Notes under the pieces: model-generated | Told to the model about the DNA's origin: nothing | The model's database searches: none | The model's input: only the letters and a program-made list of their open reading frames with translations | NCBI GenBank assembly: GCA_018820205.1 | Contig: JAHJOK010000059.1 | Coordinates: forward strand, 62,001-126,000 | Reading direction: 5' to 3' | Source of the DNA: Alphaproteobacteria bacterium | Lineage (GTDB): Bacteria; Pseudomonadota; Alphaproteobacteria; Caulobacterales; Caulobacteraceae | DNA length: 64,000 bases | Part shown: positions 9,657 to 19,046 of the stretch, one piece after another | Position numbering within the stretch: position 1 is the first letter of the stretch | How the letters are laid out: each line of letters starts with the position of its first letter | Translations under genes and position numbers: made by a program

Positions 9657-9884
9657 CGCGGGGCTTTCCAGAATCATCAGGATGCGACGCGCGGCCTCCG
9701 ACCGTTCAGGTCCGGCCGACACCGCCTGGTCGCGACATCCGGGCATCAGGCGCGCCCCTGAATGACCCCAGACGCCCGGATTGGCGTTTTCCGACATTGA
9801 AACCCGTGTTTTTCGGTTTTCCCGCGTTCACAGAACCGTGTTAAACATAGTCGGTCTGCGAGGAGCGCGGACGGGGGGTTTGAA

Positions 9885-10451
9885 GTGTCTGACTACGAGG
9901 GGCTGGACGCGCCGGACACGGTCCGGATCGCCGGCCGGGTGAAATGGTTCGACGTCGGCAAGGGCTACGGCTTCATCGTGCCCGACGATCCGGGCCAGAC
10001 GGAAGCGAAAGACGTGCTGCTGCATATCAGCAGCCTGCGCGATGGGGGCTGGGACGCCGCCGGCGAGGGTGCGCCCATCAGTTGCGACTGTGCGCGTCGG
10101 CCGAAAGGCTGGCAGGTCGTGCAGGTTCACGACCTGGGGAAGGGCGAACCGGAGGCCGCGACGCCCCGGCGAACCGCCTATGAAGGGCTCCGCGAGGATC
10201 ATCGCTCCCTGCGGAGCGCCGAGGGCCCTGAACCGTCCGGCGACCTCGAGGCTGCGACCGTTAAATGGTTCAATCGCACCAAGGGATACGGATTCGTGGT
10301 GCGCGCCACCGATCCGGGCGATATCTTCGTCCATATCGAGACCCTTCGTCGATGCGGACTGGACGACCTGGTTCCCGGCGAGACGGTCGCGGTGCGATTC
10401 GCCGACGGCCCCAAGGGGCTGGTGGTCGCGGAAATCAAGCCGGGCGGCTGA
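9885..10451 (+). CDS. Tandem (double) cold shock domain protein
   Basis: Two CSDs: [17 protein letters not shown]...DVLLHIS and [30 protein letters not shown] start. Confidence 0.93.
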   Translation: MSDYEGLDAPDTVRIAGRVKWFDVGKGYGFIVPDDPGQTEAKDVLLHISSLRDGGWDAAGEGAPISCDCARRPKGWQVVQVHDLGKGEPEAATPRRTAYEGLREDHRSLRSAEGPEPSGDLEAATVKWFNRTKGYGFVVRATDPGDIFVHIETLRRCGLDDLVPGETVAVRFADGPKGLVVAEIKPGG

Positions 10452-10475
10452 GTGCGTCGCCCCGAAAGGGCGGTC

Positions 10476-10952
10476 ATGCTGTCGAGACGTTTGCTTGTTG
10501 CCGGTATCCTGGCGTTCGGTATGGGCCTGGGCGCCTGCGCCCAGTCGTCGGCGCCGATGGACGAGGCCGGCAACCCCCTGGAATCTCTGACCGTCGCGAC
10601 ATCGACGGGGTCCCACGACTTTCTGGTCGAGATCGCCGATGACGACGCCGAGCGTCAGCGCGGCCTGATGTTTCGCGCGCCCCTGGCCGACGACCGCGGC
10701 ATGCTGTTCCAGTTTCCCGACACGGCCGAACGCGCATTCTGGATGAAGAATACGCCCAGCTCGCTCGACATCATCTATATCGATCCGAAGGGCAAGATCG
10801 TCTCCATCGCCCACCATGCGACGCCCTATTCCGAGGCGCCGCTGCCGTCGAACGGCGCCGCCAGCGGCGTGCTGGAACTGCGGGCGGGGCGGGCCGAAGA
10901 GATCGGAGCCAAGGCCGGCGACACCGTCACCCACCCATTCTTCCAGCCCTGA
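10476..10952 (+). CDS. DUF192 family protein, predicted secreted/lipoprotein
   Basis: ERQRGLMFRAPLADDRGMLFQFPDTAERAFWMKNTPSSLDIIYID typical of DUF192. Confidence 0.9.
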   Translation: MLSRRLLVAGILAFGMGLGACAQSSAPMDEAGNPLESLTVATSTGSHDFLVEIADDDAERQRGLMFRAPLADDRGMLFQFPDTAERAFWMKNTPSSLDIIYIDPKGKIVSIAHHATPYSEAPLPSNGAASGVLELRAGRAEEIGAKAGDTVTHPFFQP

Positions 10953-11000
10953 TGCGATCCCGCGTTGCACCGGCGCACGGTTGGTGGCAGACACCTCCGC

Positions 11001-11077
<77 letters not shown>

Positions 11078-11088
11078 TTGCCTTTTGG

Positions 11089-11130
11089 GTGGCTATCGCT
11101 CAGCGCGCGGCGCTTCGCTGCTTGAGCCAC
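11089..11130. repeat. 42-nt imperfect palindromic element, copy R1
   Basis: GTGGCTATCGCTCAGCGCGCGGCGCTTCGCTGCTTGAGCCAC; 12 nt after tRNA-Pro. Confidence 0.8.
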
Positions 11131-11151
11131 ACGATTTTTGTGAGAAACCCC

Positions 11152-11457
11152 ATGCTGGCCCGCATCTATCGCCCCGCAAAGACCGCCATGCAGTCCGGAA
11201 GGGCCAAGTCGCAGGACTGGCGGCTGGATTTCGAACCCGCATCGGCGCGCACGATCGATCCGCTGATGGGCTGGACCAGCTCGTCGGACATGAACGGGCA
11301 GGTGCGGTTGACCTTCGAGACCCGCGAGGAAGCTGTCGCCTATGCCGAACGGCACGGCATCGCCTTCAGACTGCATGAGCCGCAGGAGCCTCCGGTGATC
11401 CTTAAAGCCTACGCCGACAATTTCGCCACTCACCGCAAGCAGCCCTGGACGCATTGA
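11152..11457 (+). CDS. ETC complex I subunit conserved region (NDUFS4-like) protein
   Basis: ARIYRPAKTAMQSGRAKSQDWRLDFEP...PLMGWTSSSDMNGQVRLTFETREEAVAYAERHG. Confidence 0.88.
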   Translation: MLARIYRPAKTAMQSGRAKSQDWRLDFEPASARTIDPLMGWTSSSDMNGQVRLTFETREEAVAYAERHGIAFRLHEPQEPPVILKAYADNFATHRKQPWTH

Positions 11458-11462
11458 ACGGG

Positions 11463-11504
11463 GCGGCTATCGCTCAGCGCGCGGCGCTTCGCTGCATGAG
11501 CCGC
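11463..11504. repeat. 42-nt imperfect palindromic element, copy R2
   Basis: GCGGCTATCGCTCAGCGCGCGGCGCTTCGCTGCATGAGCCGC; 39/42 identical to R1 with a compensatory stem pair. Confidence 0.8.
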
Positions 11505-11525
11505 GTGATGCTAATTTCCAGACAC

Positions 11526-11602
11526 GCGCCCATAGCTCAACCGGATAGAGCACCCGCCTTCTAAGCGGACGGTTGCAGGTTCGAGTCCTGCTGGGCGCGC
11601 CA
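11526..11602 (+). tRNA. tRNA-Arg (anticodon TCT)
   Basis: GCGCCCA/TGGGCGC acceptor, CCGC-CTTCTAA-GCGG arm, CCA encoded. Confidence 0.96.
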
Positions 11603-11621
11603 CCCCGTCGTCGAGGATCCC

Positions 11622-11885
11622 ATGGCCGATATCAAAAACCAGACCCTTCAGGGCCGTCAGGTGATCGACGGCAAGAGCTTCATCGACTGCGAATTCCAGA
11701 ATGCGCAGATGGTCTACAAGGGCGGGCCGGCGCCGAATTTCACCAACTGCCGCTTCACCAAAAGCGGCTTCGTGTTCGAAAACGAGGCCGCGAATACGAT
11801 GAATCTGCTGCGCGCCATGCTGCAGCCGCAGACCAACATGCGGCCGTTCGTCCTGGGCATGATGCCGGAGATCGGCGGAAACTAG
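11622..11885 (+). CDS. Small hypothetical protein, short pentapeptide-like segment
   Basis: ATG 20 nt after tRNA-Arg; IDCEFQNAQ...NFTNCRFTKSGFVFENE. Confidence 0.6.
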   Translation: MADIKNQTLQGRQVIDGKSFIDCEFQNAQMVYKGGPAPNFTNCRFTKSGFVFENEAANTMNLLRAMLQPQTNMRPFVLGMMPEIGGN

Positions 11886-11889
11886 GGGC

Positions 11890-13074
11890 TTAGAGCCTGC
11901 TCGACCGCCAGGCGGCCAAACCCGTCTCCAGGTCCGCGATCAGGTCGGCGGGATCCTCCAGCCCGACATGGAAACGCAGCAGAGGCCCCGGTATGGCGGG
12001 GCGTTCCTGTCGCCACGCCAGTTGCGGGGTTTCGCAGGTCGCGAGGCTTTCGAAACCGCCCCACGAATAGCCCAGGCCGAACAGGATCAGCGCATTCAGG
12101 AAGGCATGGGCGCCCGCTTCGTCGCCATCCTGCATCACGACGCCGAACAGGGAGGCTGCGCCGGTGTAGTCGCGGCCCCACAAGTCATGGCCAGGATCGT
12201 CGGGCAGGGCAGGGTGGAGAACCCGCGCGACCTCCGGCTGTCGGCTCAGCCATGTCGCCACCGCCAGGCCCGACCGCGCCTGTTCCGCGTAGCGCAGCGG
12301 CAGGGTGCGCAGTCCGCGCAGGGCCAGCCAGGCGTCGTCGGGCGACACGCACAGTCCAAGGTCTTCGTGGGTCTCGGCGATCGCGCGCGCCGTCGCCGGA
12401 TCGCTCGCGCACAGGGCGCCCAGCATCAGGTCGGAATGCCCGCCCGCATATTTTGTCAGGGCCTGCACGCTGACATCGACGCCGTGAGCCAAGGGCTTGA
12501 ACGCCAGGCCGGCCGCCCAGGTGTTGTCCATGAGGGTGATCACGCCCCTGGCCCGGGCCGCGCGGGCGAGGGCGGGGACATCGAGCATTTCGAACGTGAG
12601 GGAGGCGGGGGATTCGATCAGAATGATCCGCGTCCGGTCGGACATCATGGCCGCGACGGTTTCACTGGAAGCCCCGGCGGCGTGGAATCGCGTCGTGACG
12701 CCGCGCTCGGCCAGGTGCCGGGTCAGCAGGCGTCGGACGGGGCCGTAGACCGCGTCTGTCGTGATGACCTCATCGCCCGGCCGGGTCAGGGCAAGAAGCG
12801 GAAGGGTCACGGCGGCGAGCCCCGACGGCGCCAGCCAGCAGTGTCCCGCGCCCTCGAGATCGGCGATCGCGCTGCGCAACGCCGCCTGCGAAGCCGTGCC
12901 GTCGATGCCGTACAGGGGCCCGAGGCTTTCGTCGCGCATATCGCCGACCGTATCGGACAACATCGTCGAGGCGCGTTCGATCGGCGGATTGACCGGCCGG
13001 CGCCCCTCGCCGCGCCGGGTGGCCCGGGCGATCATGCGAGTGCGATCGGAAAGAGGGGGCATCGCGGTCTCCAC
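11890..13074 (-). CDS. metC: Cystathionine beta-lyase (PLP-dependent, Cys/Met metabolism)
   Basis: VNPPIERASTMLSD, LIESPASLTFEMLDVPALARAARARGVITLMDNTWAAG, ALTKYAGGHSDLMLGA. Confidence 0.93.
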   Translation of the reverse strand: METAMPPLSDRTRMIARATRRGEGRRPVNPPIERASTMLSDTVGDMRDESLGPLYGIDGTASQAALRSAIADLEGAGHCWLAPSGLAAVTLPLLALTRPGDEVITTDAVYGPVRRLLTRHLAERGVTTRFHAAGASSETVAAMMSDRTRIILIESPASLTFEMLDVPALARAARARGVITLMDNTWAAGLAFKPLAHGVDVSVQALTKYAGGHSDLMLGALCASDPATARAIAETHEDLGLCVSPDDAWLALRGLRTLPLRYAEQARSGLAVATWLSRQPEVARVLHPALPDDPGHDLWGRDYTGAASLFGVVMQDGDEAGAHAFLNALILFGLGYSWGGFESLATCETPQLAWRQERPAIPGPLLRFHVGLEDPADLIADLETGLAAWRSSRL

Positions 13075-13168
13075 GGGTTGCGATCAGAACCTCAAAGGCC
13101 TCTAAAGCAGCGGGGGTGCAAGGGGCGGCGACGGACGAGTCGTCGCCAATCGTGACGCGGGACGAACC

Positions 13169-14281
13169 ATGGGCAGTCAGACCACGGGTTTCTGGATTCG
13201 GATGGCGGGCCTCGCCGGTCTGGCGATACTGGCTGCGTGCGGCGGCGACGAGCCCGAGGCGCCGGTGACGGTTCCCCAGCCGGTCGGGGGCGGGGCGGCG
13301 AGCGAAGCCGCACCGGTCGAAAGCCCGACCCTGGCCGCGATCAAGCGGCGAGGACGGCTGAACTGCGGCGTCAACCAGGGTCTCGTCGGCTTCGCCTACA
13401 CCGACAATCGTGGGCAGTGGCGCGGGTTCGACGTCGATTTCTGCCGGGCGATGGCCGCCGCCATCTTCGGCGACCCGAATGCGGTGCGGTTCGTGCCGTT
13501 GACGGCCCAGAACCGGTTTCAGGCTCTGGAGAGCGGTCGCATCGACGTTCTATGGCGCAATACGTCGTGGACGATGGAGCGCGACACCAGCGGAGAGATG
13601 AGCTTCGCCGGAGTCAATTATTATGACGGGCAGGGCTTTCTGGTGCGGCGCTCGCTGAACTTGAACAGCGCCTCCGAACTGACCGGCGCCCGCGTCTGCG
13701 TCCAGGCCGGATCGACCAGCGCGCTGAACGCCGACGACTATTTCCGCAGCCGGAAAATCGAATACCGCCCCGTCGTCCTCGCGACGGAAGAGGCGGCGCG
13801 ACAATCCTACGGCCGCGAAGACTGTGACGCCTTCACCGCCGACGTGTCCGCTCTGGCGGCGGCGAGAACGACCCTCGCGGACCCCCAGCAGCACGTGATC
13901 CTGCCTGACGTCATCTCCAAGGAGCCGCTTGGGCCCGCGACGCGCCGGGGCGACGAACAGTGGACCGCTGCGGTGCGCTGGACGCTGAACGCCCTGATTC
14001 TGGCCGAGGAGCTGGGCGTGACCCAGGCGAATGTCGACGACCAGGTCGAAACCGCTCGCGATCCGCAGGTCCGCCGCCTGCTGGGTGTTGAAGGCGAGTT
14101 CGGGGTCAGGCTGGGCCTTCCCCGCAACTGGGCGGCGCGGGCCATCAAGGGCGCCGGAAACTACGGTGAGATTTTCGAGCGAAATCTGGGTTCGCAATCG
14201 CCTCTCGACCTGGCGCGAGGGTTGAATGCACAATGGAACGCGCGACCGGGCGGCCTGATCTACGGTCTGCCGGTCCGATAA
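13169..14281 (+). CDS. Amino-acid ABC-type substrate-binding protein (AapJ-like), predicted lipoprotein
   Basis: RRGRLNCGVNQGLVGFAYTDNRGQWRGFDVDFCRAMAAAIFGD; lipobox LAAC. Confidence 0.9.
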   Translation: MGSQTTGFWIRMAGLAGLAILAACGGDEPEAPVTVPQPVGGGAASEAAPVESPTLAAIKRRGRLNCGVNQGLVGFAYTDNRGQWRGFDVDFCRAMAAAIFGDPNAVRFVPLTAQNRFQALESGRIDVLWRNTSWTMERDTSGEMSFAGVNYYDGQGFLVRRSLNLNSASELTGARVCVQAGSTSALNADDYFRSRKIEYRPVVLATEEAARQSYGREDCDAFTADVSALAAARTTLADPQQHVILPDVISKEPLGPATRRGDEQWTAAVRWTLNALILAEELGVTQANVDDQVETARDPQVRRLLGVEGEFGVRLGLPRNWAARAIKGAGNYGEIFERNLGSQSPLDLARGLNAQWNARPGGLIYGLPVR

Positions 14282-14308
14282 TGCTCTAAACCGCCTTTCG
14301 GGGGACGA

Positions 14309-15637
14309 ATGGATACGACGAAGAAGGGCGGAATTCCGCTTCACTGGCTGATGCTGATCGGGTTTTTGATCGGCCTGGGCGGCGGGTTGTTCGTAAACCA
14401 GTATGTCGGACCCGACACCTATTGGGTCCAGTGGCTGACGTCGAACATCACCGGGCCGGCGGGACAGATCTTCCTGCGCCTGCTGTTCATGCTGGTGATC
14501 CCGCTGCTGTTCTCGGCCCTGGTGATCGGCGTGGCCGAGATGGGCGACCTGAAGTCACTGGGCCGCGCGGGGATCAAGACCCTGCTGCTGACCATCGTCG
14601 TGTCGGGCATCGCCGTGGTCATCGGACTGGGGATGGTGAACTATTTCCGGCCGGGCGACGGCGTCGATCCGGCCCTGGCGCAACAGCTTCTGGCCCAGGG
14701 CGCGGACGGCGCGGCTGCGATCGTCAGCAACGCGCCCGAGAGCGTGCAGTTCGGCCAGTTCTTCCTGGACCTGATTCCGTCGAACGTGTTCACGGCGGCG
14801 TCCGAGAACCAGATCCTGCCGATCATGATCTTCGCCCTGCTGTTCGGCATCGGACTGGTCATGGCCAAGAGCCCCAACACCGACCGGCTTCAGACCGTCA
14901 TCGAGGGCATCCTCGAAGTCACGATGAAGCTCATCAACCTGGTCATCAAGCTGGCCCCGATCGCCATCGCCTGTCTGATGTTCAACCTGGCGGCCCTGTT
15001 CGGATGGGACCTGCTGGTCCGTCTGGCGGCCTATGTCGGGGTGGCCGTGGGCGCGATGGCGATCCACATGTTCGTGGTCTATCCGCTGGTCGTCTGGATC
15101 GGCGGCGGCATGAATCCGATCCGTTTCTTCAGGGGCGTGCAGGAGCCGATGGTGGTGGCCTTCTCGACCGCCTCGTCCAACGCGACCCTGCCGGTTGCGT
15201 TGAAGGCGGCGGACGAGAAACTGCATCTTCCGCGCAAGATCGCCCGCTTCGTGCTGACGGTCGGCGCGACCGCGAACCAGAACGGAACGGCCCTGTTCGA
15301 GGGGGTGACGGTGCTGTTCCTGGCCCAGTTTTTCCAGGTCGATCTGACCATCACCCAGCAGGTGGTGGTGATGCTGGTCTGCATTCTGGGCGGCGTGGGC
15401 ACGGCGGGCGTACCGGCGGGATCGCTGCCGGTCATCGCCATGATCCTGGTGATGGTGGGCGTGCCGGCCGAGGGGATCGGCCTGATCCTGGGGGTCGACC
15501 GCTTCCTGGACATGTGCCGGACCGTGCTGAACGTCACCGGCGATCTGGTGTTGGCCACCGTGGTGTCGCGCGGAGAAGAGGATCAGCCCGTTCCGCCGAC
15601 GCCGGACGAACCGGTGACGGTGGCCGCCGTCGCCTGA
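14309..15637 (+). CDS. Dicarboxylate/amino acid:cation symporter (DAACS family)
   Basis: Multi-TM; AFSTASSNATLPVALKAADEKL, NQNGTALFEGV, GTAGVPAGSLPVIAMIL. Confidence 0.93.
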   Translation: MDTTKKGGIPLHWLMLIGFLIGLGGGLFVNQYVGPDTYWVQWLTSNITGPAGQIFLRLLFMLVIPLLFSALVIGVAEMGDLKSLGRAGIKTLLLTIVVSGIAVVIGLGMVNYFRPGDGVDPALAQQLLAQGADGAAAIVSNAPESVQFGQFFLDLIPSNVFTAASENQILPIMIFALLFGIGLVMAKSPNTDRLQTVIEGILEVTMKLINLVIKLAPIAIACLMFNLAALFGWDLLVRLAAYVGVAVGAMAIHMFVVYPLVVWIGGGMNPIRFFRGVQEPMVVAFSTASSNATLPVALKAADEKLHLPRKIARFVLTVGATANQNGTALFEGVTVLFLAQFFQVDLTITQQVVVMLVCILGGVGTAGVPAGSLPVIAMILVMVGVPAEGIGLILGVDRFLDMCRTVLNVTGDLVLATVVSRGEEDQPVPPTPDEPVTVAAVA

Positions 15638-15642
15638 GGGGA

Positions 15643-16509
15643 TCAGGGGCCGGTCACGACCTCCGTGTCGGACCGGCCGCCCCATTCGGCCCATGATCCG
15701 TCGTAGAGAACGCCCTCATGGCCCAGAACGGCCAGGGCCAGCAGCGGGATCGCCGCGGTGACGCCCGAACCGCAACTGGCGATGGGGCAACTGTCCGGAT
15801 CGACGCCGCGATCGGTGAAGGCCGCCTGCAACTCGGCGCGGGGACGCATCAGGCCTTCGGGCGTCAGCAACTCGGCGAAGGGCAGGTTGCGGGCGCCTGG
15901 CATATGCCCCGCGCGCAGGCCCGCGCGGGGCTCCGGGACAGCGCCCGCGAATCGGGGCGCGCCACGCGCATCCAGGACGGTCTCGCCGGCCTCCAGCGCG
16001 GCGCGGACCTGGTCCAGGCCCGCGATCATTCCAGACCGGGGACGGGCGGCGAAGGCCGTGGTCGCTGCGCCGGCCGGTCCGGTCTCGAGGGTTCCTCCCG
16101 CCGCGATCCAGGCCGGCAGTCCGCCGTCAAGCACCTGAACCCGCTCGCAGCCCATGGCGCGAAACATCCACCAGGCGCGGGCGGCGGTGAACAGGCCGAA
16201 GGTGTCATAGACCACGATCCTGTCCGTTTCGGACACCCCGAGCCGCCCCGCCTGTTCGGCGAATTGATTGGCCGATGGCATCATGTGCGGCAGGGGATCG
16301 GTATGATCGGAGATCGCCTCCAGGTCGAAGAAGGCGGCTCCCGGGATGTGGCCAGCTTCGAAGATCGGCCGCGCCGGCGTGCCGTCCAGATGCCAGCTGG
16401 CGTCCAGAATACGCAAATCCTGATCGCCGAGCGCCGCGAGGAGGTCCGAGGCGGAGACGATGGGGTCGCCGCGCGCCGGTTCCGATCCGGGGTTTGTCTT
16501 CGAATTCAC
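15643..16509 (-). CDS. sseA: 3-mercaptopyruvate/thiosulfate sulfurtransferase (tandem rhodanese)
   Basis: AHIPGAAFFD-type motif, VVYDTFGLFTAARAWWMFRAMG, SCGSGVTAA active-site loop. Confidence 0.9.
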   Translation of the reverse strand: MNSKTNPGSEPARGDPIVSASDLLAALGDQDLRILDASWHLDGTPARPIFEAGHIPGAAFFDLEAISDHTDPLPHMMPSANQFAEQAGRLGVSETDRIVVYDTFGLFTAARAWWMFRAMGCERVQVLDGGLPAWIAAGGTLETGPAGAATTAFAARPRSGMIAGLDQVRAALEAGETVLDARGAPRFAGAVPEPRAGLRAGHMPGARNLPFAELLTPEGLMRPRAELQAAFTDRGVDPDSCPIASCGSGVTAAIPLLALAVLGHEGVLYDGSWAEWGGRSDTEVVTGP

Positions 16510-16564
16510 TATCCGTCACTCCTCGAGCGCGCGATAATCCTGGGGTGCACAAGAGGACCGCAGC

Positions 16565-17134
16565 ATGATCACGCTAATCGTCATCGGCGTCATTGTCGTC
16601 ATTCTGGCCTTCGTGGTCATCGGCGCCTACAACAAGCTGGTCGCGCTGGACCGACGGGCCGACCAGTCGTTCGCCGACATCGACGTTCAGCTGAAACAGC
16701 GCAATGACCTGATCCCCAATCTGGTGGAGACGGTGAAGGGCTATGCCTCGCACGAGCGGGAGACGCTGGACGCGGTCACCGCCGCACGCGCCGCCGCCGC
16801 TGGGGCCGGCAGCGTCAACGACAAGGTTCAGGCCGAAAACAGGCTGACCGGCGCGCTGGGCCGCCTGTTCGCCGTGGCGGAGGCCTATCCCGACCTGAAG
16901 GCGAACTCCAACTTCCTGGAATTGCAGCGCGAACTTTCGGACATCGAGAACAAGCTGGCGGCGGCCCGTCGCTTCTTCAACAATGCGGTGGCCGAGTTCA
17001 ACGCGGTGCGGTCGCAGTTCCCGACCGTCCTGTTCGCCGGGATGTTCGGGTTCGGCGCGGACAAGCCGTTCTTCGAGGTCGATGCCGCTGAACGCGCCGC
17101 CATGAACGCCGCCGCGCCGTCGGTGAAGTTCTAA
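16565..17134 (+). CDS. LemA family protein
   Basis: YNKLVALDRRADQSFADIDVQLKQRNDLIPNLVETVKGYASHE. Confidence 0.95.
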   Translation: MITLIVIGVIVVILAFVVIGAYNKLVALDRRADQSFADIDVQLKQRNDLIPNLVETVKGYASHERETLDAVTAARAAAAGAGSVNDKVQAENRLTGALGRLFAVAEAYPDLKANSNFLELQRELSDIENKLAAARRFFNNAVAEFNAVRSQFPTVLFAGMFGFGADKPFFEVDAAERAAMNAAAPSVKF

Positions 17135-17140
17135 CATTCC

Positions 17141-18184
17141 ATGGCTGCCGTCGGTCTGCAGACCCACATCTGGGCGAACAATACGCGGTCGACCGTGCTT
17201 CTGATCGGCTTTCCGATCATGCTGGTCGTTGTGCTGTTCGGGCTGGAGCTGGTGCTGATGGGGTTCGGCGTGCTGCCGAATTCAGGCGGGACCCTGAACG
17301 ACGACATCGCCTATGCCGTGGGCATGCTGGGGGGAACCATTCCGCTGGCCGTGGTCGTCGCCCTGATCTGGTTCGCCATCGCCTGGTTCGGCAATCAGGC
17401 GATGATCGATGCGATGACCGGGGCCAGAAAGGTTCAGCGCAAGGATGAGCCTGATCTCTATAACCTGCTGGAAAACCTGGCGATCTCACGCGGCCTGCGC
17501 ACGCCGACATTGCGGATCATCGAAAACGACAGTTTGAACGCTTTCGCCTCGGGCATTCGCGAGGGTCATTACAGCGTTACCGTGACCCGAGGCCTGCTGG
17601 CCGCCCTGGACCGCGAAGAGCTTGAGGCTGTCCTCGCCCACGAACTGACCCACGTCATCAACAAGGACGTGCGAACGATGGTGATCGCGTCGATCTTCGC
17701 CGGCATCATCAGCGTGATCTGTCAGTTGGTGCTGAGGGGTCTGTTCTATGTCGGCGGCGGGCGCAGCCGCGACAACAAGAATGGCGGGCCGCTGATCCTG
17801 ATCGGTCTGGCCATCGCCGTGATCGGCTATGTCTTCGCCATCGTCATCCGGCTGATGCTGTCGCGAACGCGGGAGTATGTCGCCGACGCCGGGGCGGTCG
17901 AGCTGACCAAGAACCCGGACTCCATGATCTCGGCTCTGCGCAAGGTCACGGGTCGATCCAAGCTGGAAGCCCCGGACGACGTGCAGGGCATGTTTCTGGA
18001 CAACGAGCGCGAGGGTTTCACCGACGCCCTGTTCGCCACCCATCCCTCGATCGACAAACGGATCGCGGCGCTGATCAAATTCGGCGGCGGACACGATCCG
18101 GGTCCGTGGGACGGAATGGCGGACCCAATGTCGGCCGAAACAGCAGTGCCGCGGACGGCGTCGACCGCCGTGCCCTACAGCTGA
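17141..18184 (+). CDS. M48 family metalloprotease (HtpX-like)
   Basis: VLAHELTHVINKDVR zinc motif, RTREYVADAGAVEL. Confidence 0.93.
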   Translation: MAAVGLQTHIWANNTRSTVLLIGFPIMLVVVLFGLELVLMGFGVLPNSGGTLNDDIAYAVGMLGGTIPLAVVVALIWFAIAWFGNQAMIDAMTGARKVQRKDEPDLYNLLENLAISRGLRTPTLRIIENDSLNAFASGIREGHYSVTVTRGLLAALDREELEAVLAHELTHVINKDVRTMVIASIFAGIISVICQLVLRGLFYVGGGRSRDNKNGGPLILIGLAIAVIGYVFAIVIRLMLSRTREYVADAGAVELTKNPDSMISALRKVTGRSKLEAPDDVQGMFLDNEREGFTDALFATHPSIDKRIAALIKFGGGHDPGPWDGMADPMSAETAVPRTASTAVPYS

Positions 18185-18190
18185 GACGCG

Positions 18191-18925
18191 TCAGTCGACC
18201 CGGGTCCAGCCCAACGGCATCAGCACCTCCATGGGCCTGAACTGGGCCTTGTATGCCATCTTCGAAGATCCCTGGACCCAGTAGCCCAGATAGACGAACG
18301 GCAGTTTCACGGCCTGGGCCTGGCGGATGTGATCCAGGATTGCGAACACGCCGAGCGACCGCTTCTCCATCGCCGGATCGAAGAAGGAATAGACCATCGA
18401 CAGGCCGTCAGAGAGAAGGTCCGTCAGGGTCACCGCAACCAGATCGCCCGGTCCTTCATCGGTGGACGGCAGGCGATACTCGATCAGATGGGTCCGCACC
18501 GCCGTGTCCTCGACCATGGCGATATAGTCCAGCCAGGTCATGTCGGTCATGCCGCCGCCGGGGTGGCGCGTGGACAGATAGCGTTTCAGCAGGGCGAACT
18601 GCTCCTGGGTCGCCTCGGCCTCGACCAGGTCGCGCGACAGGTCGGCGTTGCGGGCCAGAACCTTGCGCTGGCCGCGGCTGAAGGCGAACCCGGGAACGGG
18701 AAGGCGGACCGACAGGCAGGCGTCGCAGCCGTCGCAGGCCGGGCGATAGGCGATGTTCTGGCTGCGGCGGAATCCGGCGTGGGTCAGTTCGTCGTTGACA
18801 TGGGCGCCGTCCGAAAACGGCAGGTTGGCGAACACCTTCCGCTCGGTCATGCCGGGCAGGTACGGGCAGGGGGCGACCGCCGTCATGAAGAAGCGAAGCT
18901 GGCGTGTCGGAACATGCTGCGTCAC
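18191..18925 (-). CDS. bpt: Aspartate/glutamate leucyltransferase (Bpt / Ate-like N-degron aminoacyltransferase)
   Basis: CPYLPGMTERKVFANL, CDGCDACLSVRLPV, STRHPGGGM; proposed GTG start (VTQHVPTRQLRFF) inside the longer ORF. Confidence 0.88.
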   Translation of the reverse strand: MTQHVPTRQLRFFMTAVAPCPYLPGMTERKVFANLPFSDGAHVNDELTHAGFRRSQNIAYRPACDGCDACLSVRLPVPGFAFSRGQRKVLARNADLSRDLVEAEATQEQFALLKRYLSTRHPGGGMTDMTWLDYIAMVEDTAVRTHLIEYRLPSTDEGPGDLVAVTLTDLLSDGLSMVYSFFDPAMEKRSLGVFAILDHIRQAQAVKLPFVYLGYWVQGSSKMAYKAQFRPMEVLMPLGWTRVD

Positions 18926-19046
18926 GTCAGAACGTCCGCATCCGGTTTCGTCGCAAGAAGGGCAGGCGCTGCACCATCCGGTGATTTGGCGGCATTCCGC
19001 GCCGCGCTGCAAGGCCGTTCGCGCCGGAACCGAACCGGCGCGCGTC

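Noticed and set aside
14555-15694. 379-aa His-rich antisense ORF opposite the symporter
   Set aside because: Antisense of a TM-rich gene in a high-GC genome; His-richness is a by-product.
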